Origin: Eucalyptus grandis
Lineage: Eukaryota; Streptophyta; Magnoliopsida; Myrtales; Myrtaceae
Direction: 5' to 3'
NCBI RefSeq assembly: GCF_016545825.1
Contig: NC_052612.1
Coordinates: 9,114,001-9,178,000 of the forward strand
Length of the DNA: 64,000 bases
The translations under genes and the position numbers were made by a program. Under the pieces are notes generated by a model. The model was not told the origin of the DNA. It saw nothing but the letters and a program-made list of their open reading frames with translations, and ran no database searches. Below, piece after piece: positions 11,725 to 23,518 of this stretch. The number at the start of each line of letters is the position of its first letter. Position 1 is the stretch's first letter.

Positions 11725-11990
11725 CATGTGTTGCGAGGCGTGGGGGAGAGAGAGAAGCCAAGGAGCAAGAAGACAAAGGGGGCCGGGCTCTTTGGGAAAA
11801 AAAGAGGCAGGCCATGCCTAGGGCCCGCGCCGGGGGAAAGAGGGTTGGGAGCAAAGGCCCACCCCAATAGGTGTTGCTTTTTTGTTTTCTTTTGTTTTGA
11901 TTTTTTTTTGTTTTTATTATTTATTATTTATTATCTGAAAAATGAAATTAAGAACTAATTAAAAACCTAATCAAAATTTAAGTGTCAACA
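11725..11990 (-). mobile_element. Truncated LTR start resembling the 5164-9079 LTR terminus
   Basis: On the minus strand it begins TGTTGACACTTAAATTTTG at 11990, nearly the same as the TGTTGACACCTAAATTTGG that begins at 9079. The likeness covers only the first ~20 bases. An A-rich stretch and a GC-rich patch follow, then it joins the untranslated leader of the gag at 11613. No LTR 3' end or primer-binding site is visible, so it is a fragment or a related small LTR. Confidence 0.35.
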
Positions 11991-12441
11991 ACAGGATATG
12001 TAAGGTACATTCTAAGTTCCAATAAATGATAAACTTGTTTTGATGGGTAAGTTACAGGTTCTAAATGGAATTTATACTGAACTTGGAACTTGAAACCGTT
12101 CACCCCTACCTATAAGAACTTCATCCTCAAATCCCCCTCACTCATCCTAGGCTCACCAAGCCATAGGGGCTCCTTTGTCATGCCCCGATCCTCCGAGCGC
12201 GCGAACATCCCTCTGCGGTCGATAGAAATATGTGACTTCCCAGGATACGTCGCCGACCCATTCTTTGTATTATGCATGCGGAAGCGAAACAAATCCCCTG
12301 ACAACATTTAACTTGGGATAGAAAAGTAGACAATCAATCACAACCAAACAAGCTTTCTTTTAAACACATAGGTTTATATACAACACTAGATTGTCTACAA
12401 AATAGATCGGCTCAACAAGAAGAGAACTATTCTAAGACCAA

Positions 12442-12519
12442 CTAGTCAGTCACGTTCACCGATTCTTTGATCTCCAACTCCACAAATGTCCATGGCTTCG
12501 AGTCCTCCACAACCGCCAT
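12442..12519 (-). pseudogene. Short ORF at the LTR-A protein start position
   Basis: An ATG at 12519 follows the acceptor-like TTTTTTAG|GTCCTTAG exactly as in the 195-residue copy (TTTCAG|GTCCCTAG then ATG). Only 25 codons are open, beginning MAVVEDSKPW. After the first residues the sequence does not resemble the intact protein. It may be a degraded version or an unrelated short ORF held at the same place. Confidence 0.35.
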
Positions 12520-12560
12520 CTAAGGACCTAAAAAATGTTGAGCCCACAACAGGGTGAAAC

Positions 12561-15500
12561 TGTGACGTCCCAGAGCGTCACGTACTAAGCGCAAGCGGAA
12601 TTATAATTATTATTATTATTATCTTCCTAACTAGTAATCTCCTTTAGATAACCCATAGCGTTTACCATTGAAGGTTAGCATGTATAACATAGATTATTTT
12701 AAATTTTCAAGTTTATATTATAAGGTTATCCTGCAATGCACATAGACAAGATCATAAAAGGCTTCCTTTCATTTTATCATCATCGGGGCATACAAAATTA
12801 TCGACCTGGACTCGTTCCATGTTCTTCGCCTATATATTTACATCATATACAAAACAAAAGGCATAACAAAAGCCAGGGATAAAGGGTGAGGGTGTCTACT
12901 CCATGAGTTCCCACACTAGCCCGCATCTAACAAAAAAACAAAAGTTAGTCAGCCTCTACAAGATCAAAGGCGTCTAGGCGCCGTCCATCCCCGCTCCAGG
13001 TCCTCCTGCTCCAAAGGGTAAAGGTCCGAACATCTCCCCTTCATGGTTGATAAACCATGCAACGAACGTCATCGGTATCAACTCAGCCCTACCGTCATCC
13101 ATTCATAAAGTCGCCTCATACTTGGAGAAAACCATGTCAATGTCGGGATCATACACGTCATGAAGAGAAACATCAAGACGCACTAACGTGCCGTATCGAG
13201 CTACTGGCGGTACATCCATGCTATCAATCTGAAAATGTAAGGTATGAGGAAACAACCTTGCCCAGTAAAGAATGATAAAACTCTAACTTAAACAATCCAT
13301 AGCCATCAAAGTTACAAGTGAATCATCAAACAATTTAGGATGCTAAAGGAAGTATATCACAAGCATAAACAATTGGATAATAACACACTATGTACATAAT
13401 CACCTTATGAGCATGCATTTCTATGCTTACCTTTCTCAAACTCAATCTCACATCAAAATATAATGCAACGATAATAGATGAACTCACTCGCCAAATAGAA
13501 TTATATTTAGTGTGCATAAAATCCACCCTCGAATCAGTCACAACCGGGACTCTATCGGCCTGATCGAGTCACTTCCGAAAAGTACGTTATCCGGACTTCC
13601 ACAATACCTCTAATTGTGGGCATCTCACTCCGAGGCATCCCGGCATCACACAACCGAGGTCCTCCCAAGACCACACAGCAAGGGTTATCTCACTCCGAGG
13701 TATCTCAGTATCACACAACCGAGGCATCCTTGATCACACACAAGGGCATCTCACTCCGAGGCATCTCATTATTTCTCTACCGAGGCATCCAAGACCACGC
13801 AGCAAGGGCATCCCACACTTCCGGGGGCATCACCGGTATCTCAATACCGATGGGTTCATTCATCTTAAGCACACGTTTCACACCACCACACCTTTGATTA
13901 ATGCATTTATCGTATGCAAAAGAAAAGACTCCAAAGTATCTAACTAACTATCATGAACCTAGCACACGTGCGTGTCCAAATTATAAGATAAAACCCATTA
14001 CCTCATGTCCCATTCCATGGCGAACAGATATTTATCCCATAATCAAGCACTATGCACTGCACTCATTGCACACACATGATTCTATATGCACTTATATCTC
14101 AAATGATATATGAGACTTACTCTTATATGACTAACATCTATTATGAGGTTCATTAGGCTCTATGTACATCACGAAGACCTAATATAAAAGACACTTCATC
14201 TAATATATGTTCTCGGGTCTAGACAGTTTACTAACTAAATGTACAGTTTCGGTTTCGGACACAGAAGGTATATTAATTCTTGTCGAAATATTACCAAATT
14301 TTAGTATGTTATATTTAAGAAATATACTAACAATTCCCGTGAAGAAACTTAAGTCTGATTCTCACTGTATTAAGAGTAACAGTCGCCATAATCTTTACTA
14401 GTACCCTGTACCGACGTCCAGATTTCGTATTTACAAAGAAAATTGTTTCACCAACCAAATATTATCGATTTAATCTCAAATTTTTACACGTCATTCCTTA
14501 AGATTTTTTCTACAATTTTTATTAAGGATTCGAAGTCCAAATATAACTAGGTAAATACAGAAAATTCGCATAATCAGTAAAGGTCAAACCGTTTCTCACA
14601 AGAACAGTTTACTGGTTTTACTAAGTACACTTCTGTCTCTATGTTTTTATAGTCATATGGTTATAGCTACGTGTATAACTTGATCTTATAGATGTTCTAT
14701 CATGTAGAATAGTTTCTTTCTTATTTCTATTAACATACATAAAGAAAACTAAACACAAACAGAAGACTCCATAACAGTTGTCACTTAGAACAGAATAGAT
14801 ACACAAATTTTCTCACTTCTAACTCAACGAAACAACTTGTCTATCCACAAATCTCTTCTAAAATACTCAAATGCTTACTCACAGCAACTCAAAGCAACTT
14901 CAGCATATCTTTCTCTAACAAATAATCAATTCCACAGCTCGGCTCGAAGTGTCGTTGCATCCGTAAGCCACTTATCACGATTTCTACCAAAACAACACAC
15001 TCGGCATCTATTTCATCACTTCGCTCAACAAAACAGCATACTCACACAAGGATTTCGAGACATGCAAGACTCAAGAGTGACATGCAATAGCTCCTACCTT
15101 CAATCTAACACTCACTAAGCTTAGATCAATCACAAAACAGCAACTACAAACTATATCCATCACTGTTTGGTTAGATCCTCAAGCTCCCTTGATAAAACAA
15201 TGGATAACTTTCAATTTAGAGTTAGATCTTTCCTTACCTTGCTTCAGCTACTAAACAACACAGAGATGCTTCAAGATCAACACTCAAAATCAGCATGCAA
15301 GAAGGAGAAATCGCTGGTTTGCTTCTGGTTTTTCGCTGCTCAGCCGAGAGAAAAAGAAAGAAGAAGATGAAGATGGGTTGCTCGGTTTTATATGGAGAGA
15401 GAGAGAGAGTACGAAGCTTAAGGGGGAAAATAGGCTACAAGCTAATACCTAGGCTAGTGTAATGATTAGATTTGGCTAATGATTATGCTTCCTTGGAGTT

Positions 15501-16164
15501 GCCATCTTCGGTTCTATGGATTTGAAAAGAAACCGTGGGTGTTGATGAGAAAAACAAGAGAGAGAAAGATGTCGTGGCTTTCATGCATGAAGATTTTCAC
15601 CATCTATCAATCGTCGCTAATTAACAATTAATCGACATCATTAGTTAGTTCGTTACTTTCTAATATTTTTCCATTTATTCCCTTTTGTTTCAACTTGATT
15701 TCAATCCTTTTATGATCATACAAAGTCATGGCATAATATATCGAATGACATAACATATCGACTAGTCAATGTTAGTTTATAAAGAATTCATCACAAAATG
15801 CTAAAGTTAGAAATTTATATTAGCATTGTAAACATTAATTAAATTATCATAACCATAATCTATAAAATAAAATCATTTGGGCCTAAATATTCATTTCCGG
15901 CCCAATAGGCTTAATCTATAACCATCCCGGCCCACTAAACTAAATCTACAAATCTATAATTCCGAACCTTGGCCTGCTTCAAGCCAAGTCCAAGCCCATA
16001 ATCTCTCATTAGATTTCTTAAGTCCAATTCGTGTGGCCCACTTATTTCTCAAGCCCACACGTTTCTCACGATCCATCGGGTTCACTTTCTAGCCCAATCT
16101 AATTAATCTAAGTTCCTAATGATCTAATTACACTAATAAAGGTCGATGAAATTGGGATGTCATA
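12561..16164 (-). mobile_element. Solo LTR-B (3604 bp) nested in LTR-A copy 2
   Basis: On the minus strand the termini are TATGACATCCC (16164) and GGGACGTCACA (12561). The first base pair is probably a decayed TG. Flanking repeats are GAAAC (12556-12560) and GAGAC (16165-16169), one transition apart. The flanks rejoin as 'gggtgaaac-aatgtctcagtgag', collinear with 'gggtgagactacgtctcagagag' in LTR-A copy 3. It has no coding region. Its layout includes a repeat array (about 13610-13830). Confidence 0.8.
13610..13830 (-). repeat. Degenerate tandem array in LTR-B
   Basis: Irregular units built from gggcatctcactccgaggc and accacacagcaaggg recur about every 60-70 bases, roughly four times. It resembles in style the arrays in the Tekay LTRs (32100-32420 and 56600-56900), which also repeat GGCATC and CGAGG words. 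This is too irregular and too short-spaced to be a CRISPR array. Confidence 0.55.
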
Positions 16165-16254
16165 GAGACAATGTCTCAGTGAGTTCTACCCCCTAAGACT
16201 CGATTAGGAAGAAAATACACAAAGAGGCCTAACCACTCAAGTCAGAAGACTTAC

Positions 16255-16271
16255 CTCGCCGTTGATCCTTC
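16255..16271 (-). other. Candidate 17-nt mini-exon in LTR-A copy 2
   Basis: On the minus strand CTTGCAG | GAAGGATCAACGGCGAG | GTAAGTCTTCTGACTT gives consensus acceptor and donor sites. They sit at the homologous position of the other three copies, and the signals are better conserved than the 17 bases between them. Confidence 0.5.
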
Positions 16272-16439
16272 CTGCAAGTCAGTACAATATAAAAATACTG
16301 ACAATTATGTCATCCAATTAAACAAATCGAGTCATTGATCAATCGACTCAATCGATACATGTCAACAAGACCACTTCCGGTCATCTCAAGTATTCCAACT
16401 CATATTCCCAATTATGAATCACGGTCCTTAGGACATAAC

Positions 16440-16640
16440 TTACTAATAGGTGGTAATCATGGCCCCCACCGAGCAATTTTCCTAGAATTAGTGGCATCAA
16501 GGCCCCACTCGGCACAACCTTTAATAGGTGGTAGATCACAACCATATTAGGCACGACCTCTAGCAGGTGGTGAATCATGGCCCCATTAGGTGCGACCGAT
16601 TCCAATTCGGTGGCAACTCTCGACCCAACTGGCACAACCA
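16440..16640 (-). repeat. Degenerate ~40-50-bp minisatellite in LTR-A copy 2
   Basis: On the minus strand, units of the type GGTTGTGCC...TGGGGCC.TGAT..CCACCT recur four to five times. The unit is recognisably related to the 39-bp unit at 59311-59463 in LTR-A copy 4. Confidence 0.65.
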
Positions 16641-17964
16641 TACTTCGACGGCTTTCTAGGCTCAACTCATAACCTCTCACGGTCATTTTCCAATCAATAC
16701 TGACACTTCTCAATTTTTGGAATAATCCACACATAAACATCCATTCAATCAATCAATACAAACTGGTCCTACAAACCAATTACGGTGCCAAAAGCCGACA
16801 CCGGATATTTTCAAGTTAAATACCAAAACTTCTCCAATTTCACACAATTCCACACTTCTGGAATAAATAACCATAATCATCATTTTTCACTCAATTTCTC
16901 AATTAAACATACAATTAGCACAAACTGACCACACTACTGCGACTAGTGCGAAATTCTAATGACCGACCATCCCGGCAAAATTTTCAAAATTATTAAATAA
17001 TTAAATTTAATTCCGAAAATTAAATAATTAAATATTATATTATAATAATATAATTTAATAAAATAATATTTATAAAATTCGAAATAAGTAATTTATTAAA
17101 AATAATTAATTAGGGCTTAAACTAGATTACACTAATTTAAACATACAATTAGCCCTAATTAAACATTCATTAAACTAATCATACAACTAATCTAATTTAC
17201 ATTAAAATAATATAATCTAACCACCTAAACCTAATTAGACTAATCTAAACACCCCATAAGCATAATTAACTTACTAAGTGAGGTTTAGAGGATAAACTCA
17301 CCTGATTAACAAACCGAACGAACCAAAACGACGGGGTCGACTTTCCTCAAGGCGGGCCAAGCGTTCGGGGTCAGGAAGCCGGCCAAAACGGGCCTTAACC
17401 ACTGTTGGAAACCCATTTTTCCAACTGCTGTCCGCTGTTGGTTGAAGCCGAGAAAGGGCGGATCCGAGGTCAAGTTGAGTTGGACAGGGCCGGTGGTGGT
17501 CCAGCTGAGCTCCAACGGTCCAAGCGGTGGTGTACGGTGGCGGAGGGAGCTCTAGCGGTGGCCCATGGTGCTAGACAGCAGCTCTGGACGTCAGCCAAGC
17601 CAAGGACGACGCGGCTGGAGGGAGAGACGCACAAGGAGGGGCGGCGAACGACGGTCCGGCACGACGACGAGGGAGTGCGACGGCGAGAGGGGTTGCTCCG
17701 GCTTCTTCTCAGTTTCTAGGTTTGAAAAGTACAAACAGGAGGAAGAAAGGAGCTAGTTGACCGGCAACAAGAGGGAAGAGAAGGAGGCAGAGGTGTGCGC
17801 GGTGAGGCGCGGCTGCGACGGCGTGCGTGGATAGCGGACGGCGACGGACGGTGCTGCTGGTTGCTGCTTCGTAGCTTTTTCGGCTTGCTGGGTTCCTTAC
17901 ACGACCAGAAGAGTTGGGGGAGAGAGAAGCAACGACGGGAGAGAAGGAGAAAGGGGGGAAACCG

Positions 17965-17966
<2 letters not shown>

Positions 17967-18027
<61 letters not shown>
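17967..18027 (+). repeat. (TC)n microsatellite
   Basis: This is a pure TC run of about 30 units at the upstream edge of the GC-rich leader of LTR-A copy 2 (a GA run on the element's strand). Open frames across it, of Arg-Glu or Ser-Leu repeats, are artefacts. Confidence 0.95.
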
Positions 18028-18029
<2 letters not shown>

Positions 18030-19405
18030 CCCCACAAACATGGGCCACCAACCCAGTGTCATCCACCAACATTTTCTAGACCTATATGCCCCTTCTAGAA
18101 GCTTTTAGGTAGTCCAAAATGTTGCGTCCATGGGGCATACGAATTTGTTACATTTCCCACTTAAATCTCAATCAATTTCATTCAATTCTCATCCAAAAAA
18201 ATCCAATTGAAGCCCAATTAAATCCGTCCATGTGTCCTAATCCTTCTTATGACTTTTTCCCATCAAATGATCTAACTTGCATCCCTCTGACAATCCCAAA
18301 CAAAAACGGCCTTATTTTGCTTTTCTGCCTAAAATCTCGGTTTTTAGAAAAATCTTCTAAGGATTAGTCGACATTCCTAAAATGAATTGTGACTTGACAG
18401 AACTTCCAATTTCTGTAATTGGGTTTAATTTCACGGTTAATTTCAATCTAGCGCGACTTTAGCACATCCCAATCTACCGGGTAGCTTTTAGGAACTTTTC
18501 GTGCAATTGACCTGTGGTTGATTATTTTCAAGCCACAAAGTACATCTTCGACACATTGGTGACTCTTGGTTGTCGTAGAAATCTCAAGGTTTCAAAAACG
18601 GACATAGGGTACCAAAACGACAGAGAAATCGATCTAGTGTCGATCGACAAGATTTGTGCAATCAAGTGGAATCACCCACACTTAATCACATGCCTTTGTC
18701 GAGTCGACCTATCTCCGGTCTCTAATTGATCTGTGCCGCAATGACCCTTGTAGATTAGCACGATTGAGCAGTCAGTTCCTAGTCGAATTCTCAAGTCTAT
18801 TGCGTTTAGATTCCTTAACGGCTTCACCTGATTAACTAGTTATCTTATGAGTGGCCAACTTCGAGACGAGAGCTATAGATGTGAAGATGAAATGCCCGAC
18901 TTATTCAATTGAAACCAGAATTGTAAAATCGGGATGTCACATCCTCCATCCCCCTAAGTTTCAACACTAGCCGCATTGCCGAACAAGATGACGACAACAC
19001 TGACCCTATCTTCTTCAACTTTCTATAAGTGAATCATGAGCAAAAGTTGCCCAGTGGGCATGATCTGAATCCCCATGGCCATAGCCATGGCCATGATGAC
19101 AATAGTAAGAACTGTCATGCCCCGATCCTCGGGCGCGCGCCCATCCCTGCATGGTCGATTAAATGGCGACGTCCCAGGACGTATCGCCGACCCTTTCTTA
19201 TTATATACGCATGCAAAAGCAGTTAAACAATCCCCAGACAATAAAACAATGGGATAGAAAAGTAGGGCTATATTTTTCACAACCGAAAAATCACAACCAC
19301 ACTTTTATACAAGCAAACCTCATAGTATATATTACAATACTATTTACAAAAGACTGATCTATCACATATCAAATCACGACCCGGATCTGCAAACAGGATG
19401 GGATC

Positions 19406-19993
19406 TTAGTCCTCATCCGGGTCATACTCTGGATCCTCCTCTGGATCCTCTTCTTCCGATTCCTCTTCTTTAGGATCTTCTTCAGGGTCCTCCTCTTCAG
19501 GTTCCTCTCCCTTGAGCTCCCCTTCCATGAACTCCTCTTCAAGCTCCTCCTCTAGTTCTTCCCACTCCTGATGCTCCTCCGATTCCTCCTCATGCTCGAC
19601 TATCTCCCCTTCTTCTTCACTCCAGTTAGCACCCCCGGTTGAGTATATTGGCGACTCAGGATCGCCCTCGAGCTTGGGATTCTTGGCATCCATTACCGAC
19701 CCATCCTTAGGATCTACTATCCCCTTCCCGAACGATGCTTCTAGAATGAACAAAGGTATATCACTTTCTGAGACAGGACCCTCTCTTTGCCTATCATGGT
19801 AGTGACGATACCATGATTGATACTCGTGGGGCACCAAGTCGTCTGTGCCCACATCAACCCAAACTTGGGACTTTACCAGAACATATTCTAAACCTTCCGA
19901 GTGAGGGTGTATCAGGAAGTGGTATCCTATCTCAGTAATCTCTTCGAAGATACCAAAATGCATAGGAGGACGAGGAGGTAGAGGTGCTGCCAT
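19406..19993 (-). CDS. LTR-encoded acidic protein, 195 residues, uncharacterised
   Basis: This intact ORF lies wholly inside a solo LTR, ending 293 bases before the LTR terminus. The ATG follows an acceptor-like ACATTTCAG|GTCCCTAG by seven bases, which is why I choose this start. Residues 1-120 are of mixed composition and contain GLEYVLVKSQVWVD, VPHEYQSWYRHYHDRQREG, ESDIPLF and KGIVDPKDGS. These blocks recur in the broken copy at 59762-60170. From about residue 130 the protein is almost entirely Glu/Asp with Ser and Pro, ending EYDPDED. I see no signal peptide, membrane segment, retroviral or zinc-finger motif, and I do not recognise the family. It could act in chromatin or RNA binding, as many acidic-tailed proteins do, but that is a guess. 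It could also be a captured host exon. Confidence 0.6.
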   Translation of the reverse strand: MAAPLPPRPPMHFGIFEEITEIGYHFLIHPHSEGLEYVLVKSQVWVDVGTDDLVPHEYQSWYRHYHDRQREGPVSESDIPLFILEASFGKGIVDPKDGSVMDAKNPKLEGDPESPIYSTGGANWSEEEGEIVEHEEESEEHQEWEELEEELEEEFMEGELKGEEPEEEDPEEDPKEEESEEEDPEEDPEYDPDED

Positions 19994-20124
19994 CTAGGGA
20001 CCTGAAATGTTGTCCCACAACGGGGTGAGACTACGTCTCAGAGAGTTCTACCCTCCTAAGACTCGATTAGGAAGTCAATATGCCATAAGGGCTGCCTATG
20101 CATAACACGGATCAGAGGACTTAC

Positions 20125-20143
20125 CTTGGCCTCAGATTTCACC
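20125..20143 (-). other. Candidate 18-19-nt mini-exon in LTR-A copy 3
   Basis: On the minus strand ATTGCAG | GGTGAAATCTGAGGCCAAG | GTAAGTCCTCTGATCC. The AATCTGAGG(C)(C/T)AAG core is shared with the copy at 3910-3927, and the splice-like borders with all four copies. It lies about 120 bases upstream of the acceptor that precedes the acidic ORF. Confidence 0.55.
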
Positions 20144-20279
20144 CTGCAATTGAACATAATTCGAATAGGTATCCAATCAATCAATTCACCATAATAGATC
20201 ACATCGTTGATCAATCGACCTAGTCAATTACATGTCATCACGACCTTTCTTGGTCGGCTCATCTCATACTATCTATTAA

Positions 20280-20545
20280 GTCCGTTCATATCAGAACTGC
20301 TCTCTACCAAGCTGATAAATAGATAGTATAGCTCTCTTCTAAGATGGTCGGGTATACTGCTCTTAACTAAGCTGCCATACCACCCGTAGGCCAATATAGT
20401 ATACCGACGATGCTCAATCTAAGCTGATAAGGTATACTGCTCTCTGCTAAGCTGCCATATCAGAGCTCATAGGATGATATAGTATACCAGTATACTACTC
20501 TCTACTAAGCTGACATATCGCCCGTGGGCCGATATATTATACCAT
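20280..20545 (-). repeat. ~55-bp minisatellite in LTR-A copy 3
   Basis: Units combine gtatactgctct(ct)(a/g)ctaagctg(c/a)catat with c(c/a)cgt(a/g)ggc(c)gatatagtatacc, about four to five diverged copies. The place in the LTR is the same as the arrays in copies 1, 2 and 4, but the unit sequence and length differ. Confidence 0.75.
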
Positions 20546-23266
20546 CACAATCGATTCACATTTTTATCCTTCCTGATAAAATAGCCATGTGTGGGTACAC
20601 GATCGACCTTAGCTAAAATACTATAATTTCCTTTCCATAAATCCCACCATTTTCTATAGTCTACCAAAATATTTTTGCCGCTGTCAACCGACGCCCAGTT
20701 ATTTTCAATTAATTACTGAAATTACTTAATTTAGGAATAAATTCCTAAAATCCAAATAATTCAATTAAGCACAAATTAAAGCTCGAATAAATAAACATAC
20801 CGCACCACGATAATCAAAATAAAATTCTGGTCACCGGCTATCTGGTCTAATTTCCGGAAAGTAAATAATTAATTAAATAATTACGAAAATTATTAAATAA
20901 ATGCTAAAAATCAAACTTAGGCCCGAATGCCTAATTGGAAGCCTAGACAAACCCAGAAAAATTCTGAAGTTCGTTCAATAATTAATAGAACCTACTTACT
21001 TGCTAACTACCCTAACCATGTGCCTAACATGCAATGATAAGTCACTAATTTAATTACTCTACTATAATCTATCCACCTAATCACACTTAATTAAGCGAGG
21101 ATTAGTGAGTTAAACTCACTTATTTAGCGGGCCGAGCGGTTCAATGCGTCGGGAACATAACGGGGGCCAACTTTCTGCAAAGCGGGCCTCGGTTTCGAGG
21201 CCCGAGAACACCTCCAAAATCGGGCCCAAAGGCCTATTGGAAACCCACAAAAATAGCTTCTATTTGCTGCTGCAAAACAAGGAAACAAACGCTAAACAAG
21301 GTGAGTAAGACCAGTGAAGGCAACGGTAAGGCCGAGCGACCAACGACACGGACTCACGGCGGCCGGAGGGGCTCACAGTGGCCTACTGGGCTGCGAAACA
21401 ACCCGCTGGACCGGCGAACAGAGGGCTGGGATGGCGTGAGGCACAGCAAGGGGCGACGGGCGCGGGACGGCGCTTGCGGGCGGCGAACGGCGATCCGGCG
21501 AGGCGTGCAGTTCACAGCGGCTGGTTGGCTGGATCCGCGACTTGTTGGTCTTCTTCAACTGTTGTAGTGTTCGAAAATGCACAATGGAGAAGAATATAGG
21601 GGTGGTCGGCCAAGCAAGGAGGAAGAGATGGAGAGAGAAAAGATCTAGGGAACCAATGGGGGGCCACAAGCCAATTTCTTCCAAGGCTTTGTCCCCTTGA
21701 CTCCTCCATGGCCAAGTATACTTCATTGGCTCTCAATGAGCCACCAATGCTCACTTTGCAACCTTGAATTGGTCCATTTTGGCTAGGGGAAGGAGGGCAT
21801 ACAAATTTGTTACAAATCTCTCTCAATTTGACTTGAATCCTCTTCAATTCAATCCCATATAGCCTCAATAAATTTCGTTATCAAGTCAATACTTAAATTA
21901 GTGTTGTTCCTCACCACTTGAACCATCTTGCATCCCAATTGCACGACCAAAAACGATCCCCGGCATCTGAACAAAAACGTCCCTAGGACAACTTTTTCCC
22001 AAAAAGTTTTGGGTTGCAGAAAAATCTTCGAGACTCGGTCGACATTCCTAGAATTTATTGTGACATGACAGAATCTTCAATTTCTGAAATTGGACTCAAA
22101 TTCACGGTTAATTTCCATTTTGTGCGTTTTTAGCTTGACTTAGGCTATCGGGTAACTTTCAGAAATTTTTCAGTGCAAATGACCCATGGTCGATTTTCTT
22201 CAAGCCACAATGAACCCACTCGACACATTGGCGACTCTCGGTTGTCGTGAAAATCTCGAGGATTCAAATACGAACACAGGTACCAAAACAATAAGAAAAC
22301 CAGTCTAGTGCCGGTCGACGATAATTTTTCAATTTAGTGGTGTCACTCACGATTAGCCACACATCACGGTCGAATCGACCTATCTTTGATCTCAAATCGA
22401 TTTTATCTTTGTGCCATAATAGCCTCTAAAGATGAGCACGGTCGAGAAACCGATTCCTGATCGAATTCTCAAGTCTTTTGCCTTAAAATTCCTTAATGGC
22501 TTCCCCAGATAGTCTAGTTATCTTGAGAGTGATCAAATCTGAGAACAGCCTTATAGGCGCATCAATGAAATGCTCGATTTATTCAATAGAAAACAGGACT
22601 GAAAATCTGGGATGTCACAAGAACAACAATCAATCCACATCATCTGATTATTACACTCCATAATATCTGATTATTACGCTTCTGCCGAGGAGATCTAAAC
22701 CCTGTCCTCAGATCAAGGGGATGTGATGCTTTGGGTCTCATAGCTTTGTTATGGTTGTGGAGTCTAAGTTTCATGATCTGTTAGATTATGAATTTCTATG
22801 TTGAATTTGGTGGAGGTTTCTTGATTAATATGGGAGGTGTTTGCTAGAATGAATTTCCTTGAAACTACTAATCCTTTGCCGCGGTTTATTTAGGAGCAAA
22901 AGGAGCCATATAATTGCTAGTGTAATGAAATGATTCCTATTCTTGCGAGCCAGCCTTCTTTTGTCGAAAAATATTTTGTAATTACGGGCTTTTTTATATC
23001 CTATAAAGATTCCTTCAATTTGAGGAGCACCAAATACACTTCATTTCCAGAAAAGAAGGTGCAAATATGCATCATTGCATTCAACTCAGATTTACATGGT
23101 AAACATCACTAATTATCTGCAAATGAAAATTTATTCTGTAGTAAATTGACTTTATATTGATCAACATGAACTCAAAATATACTAGAATGTTACATATCCA
23201 ACATATGCACACCCTCTTAAAATATAAATCATCAACGATTGCTGCTGCATAATGGACAACATTGAT

Positions 23267-23518
23267 CTAGAGGCTTGTAAGTAACTTCTCCATAGCACGT
23301 AATTTCAAATGCAACTCAAAGGTGATTCTATTTCGAAGGTCCCAACATCCTTTGAAGCGGTGATTGACTGTGAATCTCACAGTTTGAATCACAGCATCAA
23401 CGAGAGGCAGAGACTGAATGCAGCTAGGAGTTCTGGCCCTCCACTGATTAATGCGACGCCTCCAAAGTAGCTTCAAGAAACACCAACCAAAATCCCTTCT
23501 CTTAGGGGTCTGCTTCAA
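23267..23518 (-). CDS. Unrecognised open stretch, possible terminal exon
   Basis: An 83-residue ORF on the minus strand with balanced composition (LPLVDAVIQTVRFTVNHRF, WDLRNRITFELHLKLRAMEK), unlike the low-complexity ORFs of the neighbourhood. It ends in TAG with AT-rich sequence after it, as a final exon would. I recognise no family. The surrounding 22871-23266 shows nothing else. It may equally be chance. Confidence 0.25.
   Translation of the reverse strand: MKQTPKRRDFGWCFLKLLWRRRINQWRARTPSCIQSLPLVDAVIQTVRFTVNHRFKGCWDLRNRITFELHLKLRAMEKLLTSL

Larger units (their letters stand above)
12176..18941 (-). mobile_element. Solo LTR-A copy 2 (about 3.16 kb without its insertion)
   Basis: On the minus strand it begins TGTGACATCCCGATTTTAC at 18941 and ends GGGGCATGACA at 12176. 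Flanking five-base repeats are TCCTT (12171-12175) and TCCTC (18942-18946), one mismatch, and no interior or second LTR is present, so it is a solo LTR. A second solo LTR (12561-16164) lies inside, and removing it restores collinearity with the copy at 19113-22619. It keeps the GC-rich leader (about 17400-17900), a (TC)n tract, a minisatellite and the mini-exon. Confidence 0.85.
19113..22619 (-). mobile_element. Solo LTR-A copy 3 (3507 bp), best preserved
   Basis: On the minus strand it begins TGTGACATCCCAGATTTTC at 22619 and ends GGGGCATGACA at 19113. It is flanked by a perfect five-base duplication AGAAC (19108-19112 and 22620-22624), with no second LTR or interior. In order on the minus strand: a U3-like part, a GC-rich leader (about 21550-21170), GTGAGTTTAACTCAC (about 21105), an AT-rich stretch, a minisatellite (20545-20280), a mini-exon (20143-20125), an acceptor at 20002-20004, and the acidic ORF (19993-19406). 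A conserved 3' tail follows. Confidence 0.9.
12105..22870 (+). pseudogene. Decayed paralogue of the MYB-CC-like gene 3' part, split by two solo LTRs
   Basis: Three pieces, 12105-12175, 18942-19112 and 22625-22870, are collinear with 44170-44585. Shared phrases are cttcatcctcaaatcc, ctcatcctaggctcaccaag, gtgaatcat, catgatctgaa/gatgatctgaac, caatccacatcat and tctgccgaggagatc, then a 3' untranslated stretch with ggtggaggtttctt. The first gap is the solo LTR 12176-18941 (TSD TCCTT/TCCTC), the second is 19113-22619 (TSD AGAAC). In-frame stops break the reading frame. The pieces encode Ser/Asn-rich and Asp-rich residues matching the C-terminal tail of the copy at 44 kb. No upstream exons are seen left of 12105. 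Confidence 0.7.

Noticed and set aside
17709..18108. ORFs with Arg-Glu or Ser-Leu runs
   Set aside because: They are translations of the (TC)n tract.
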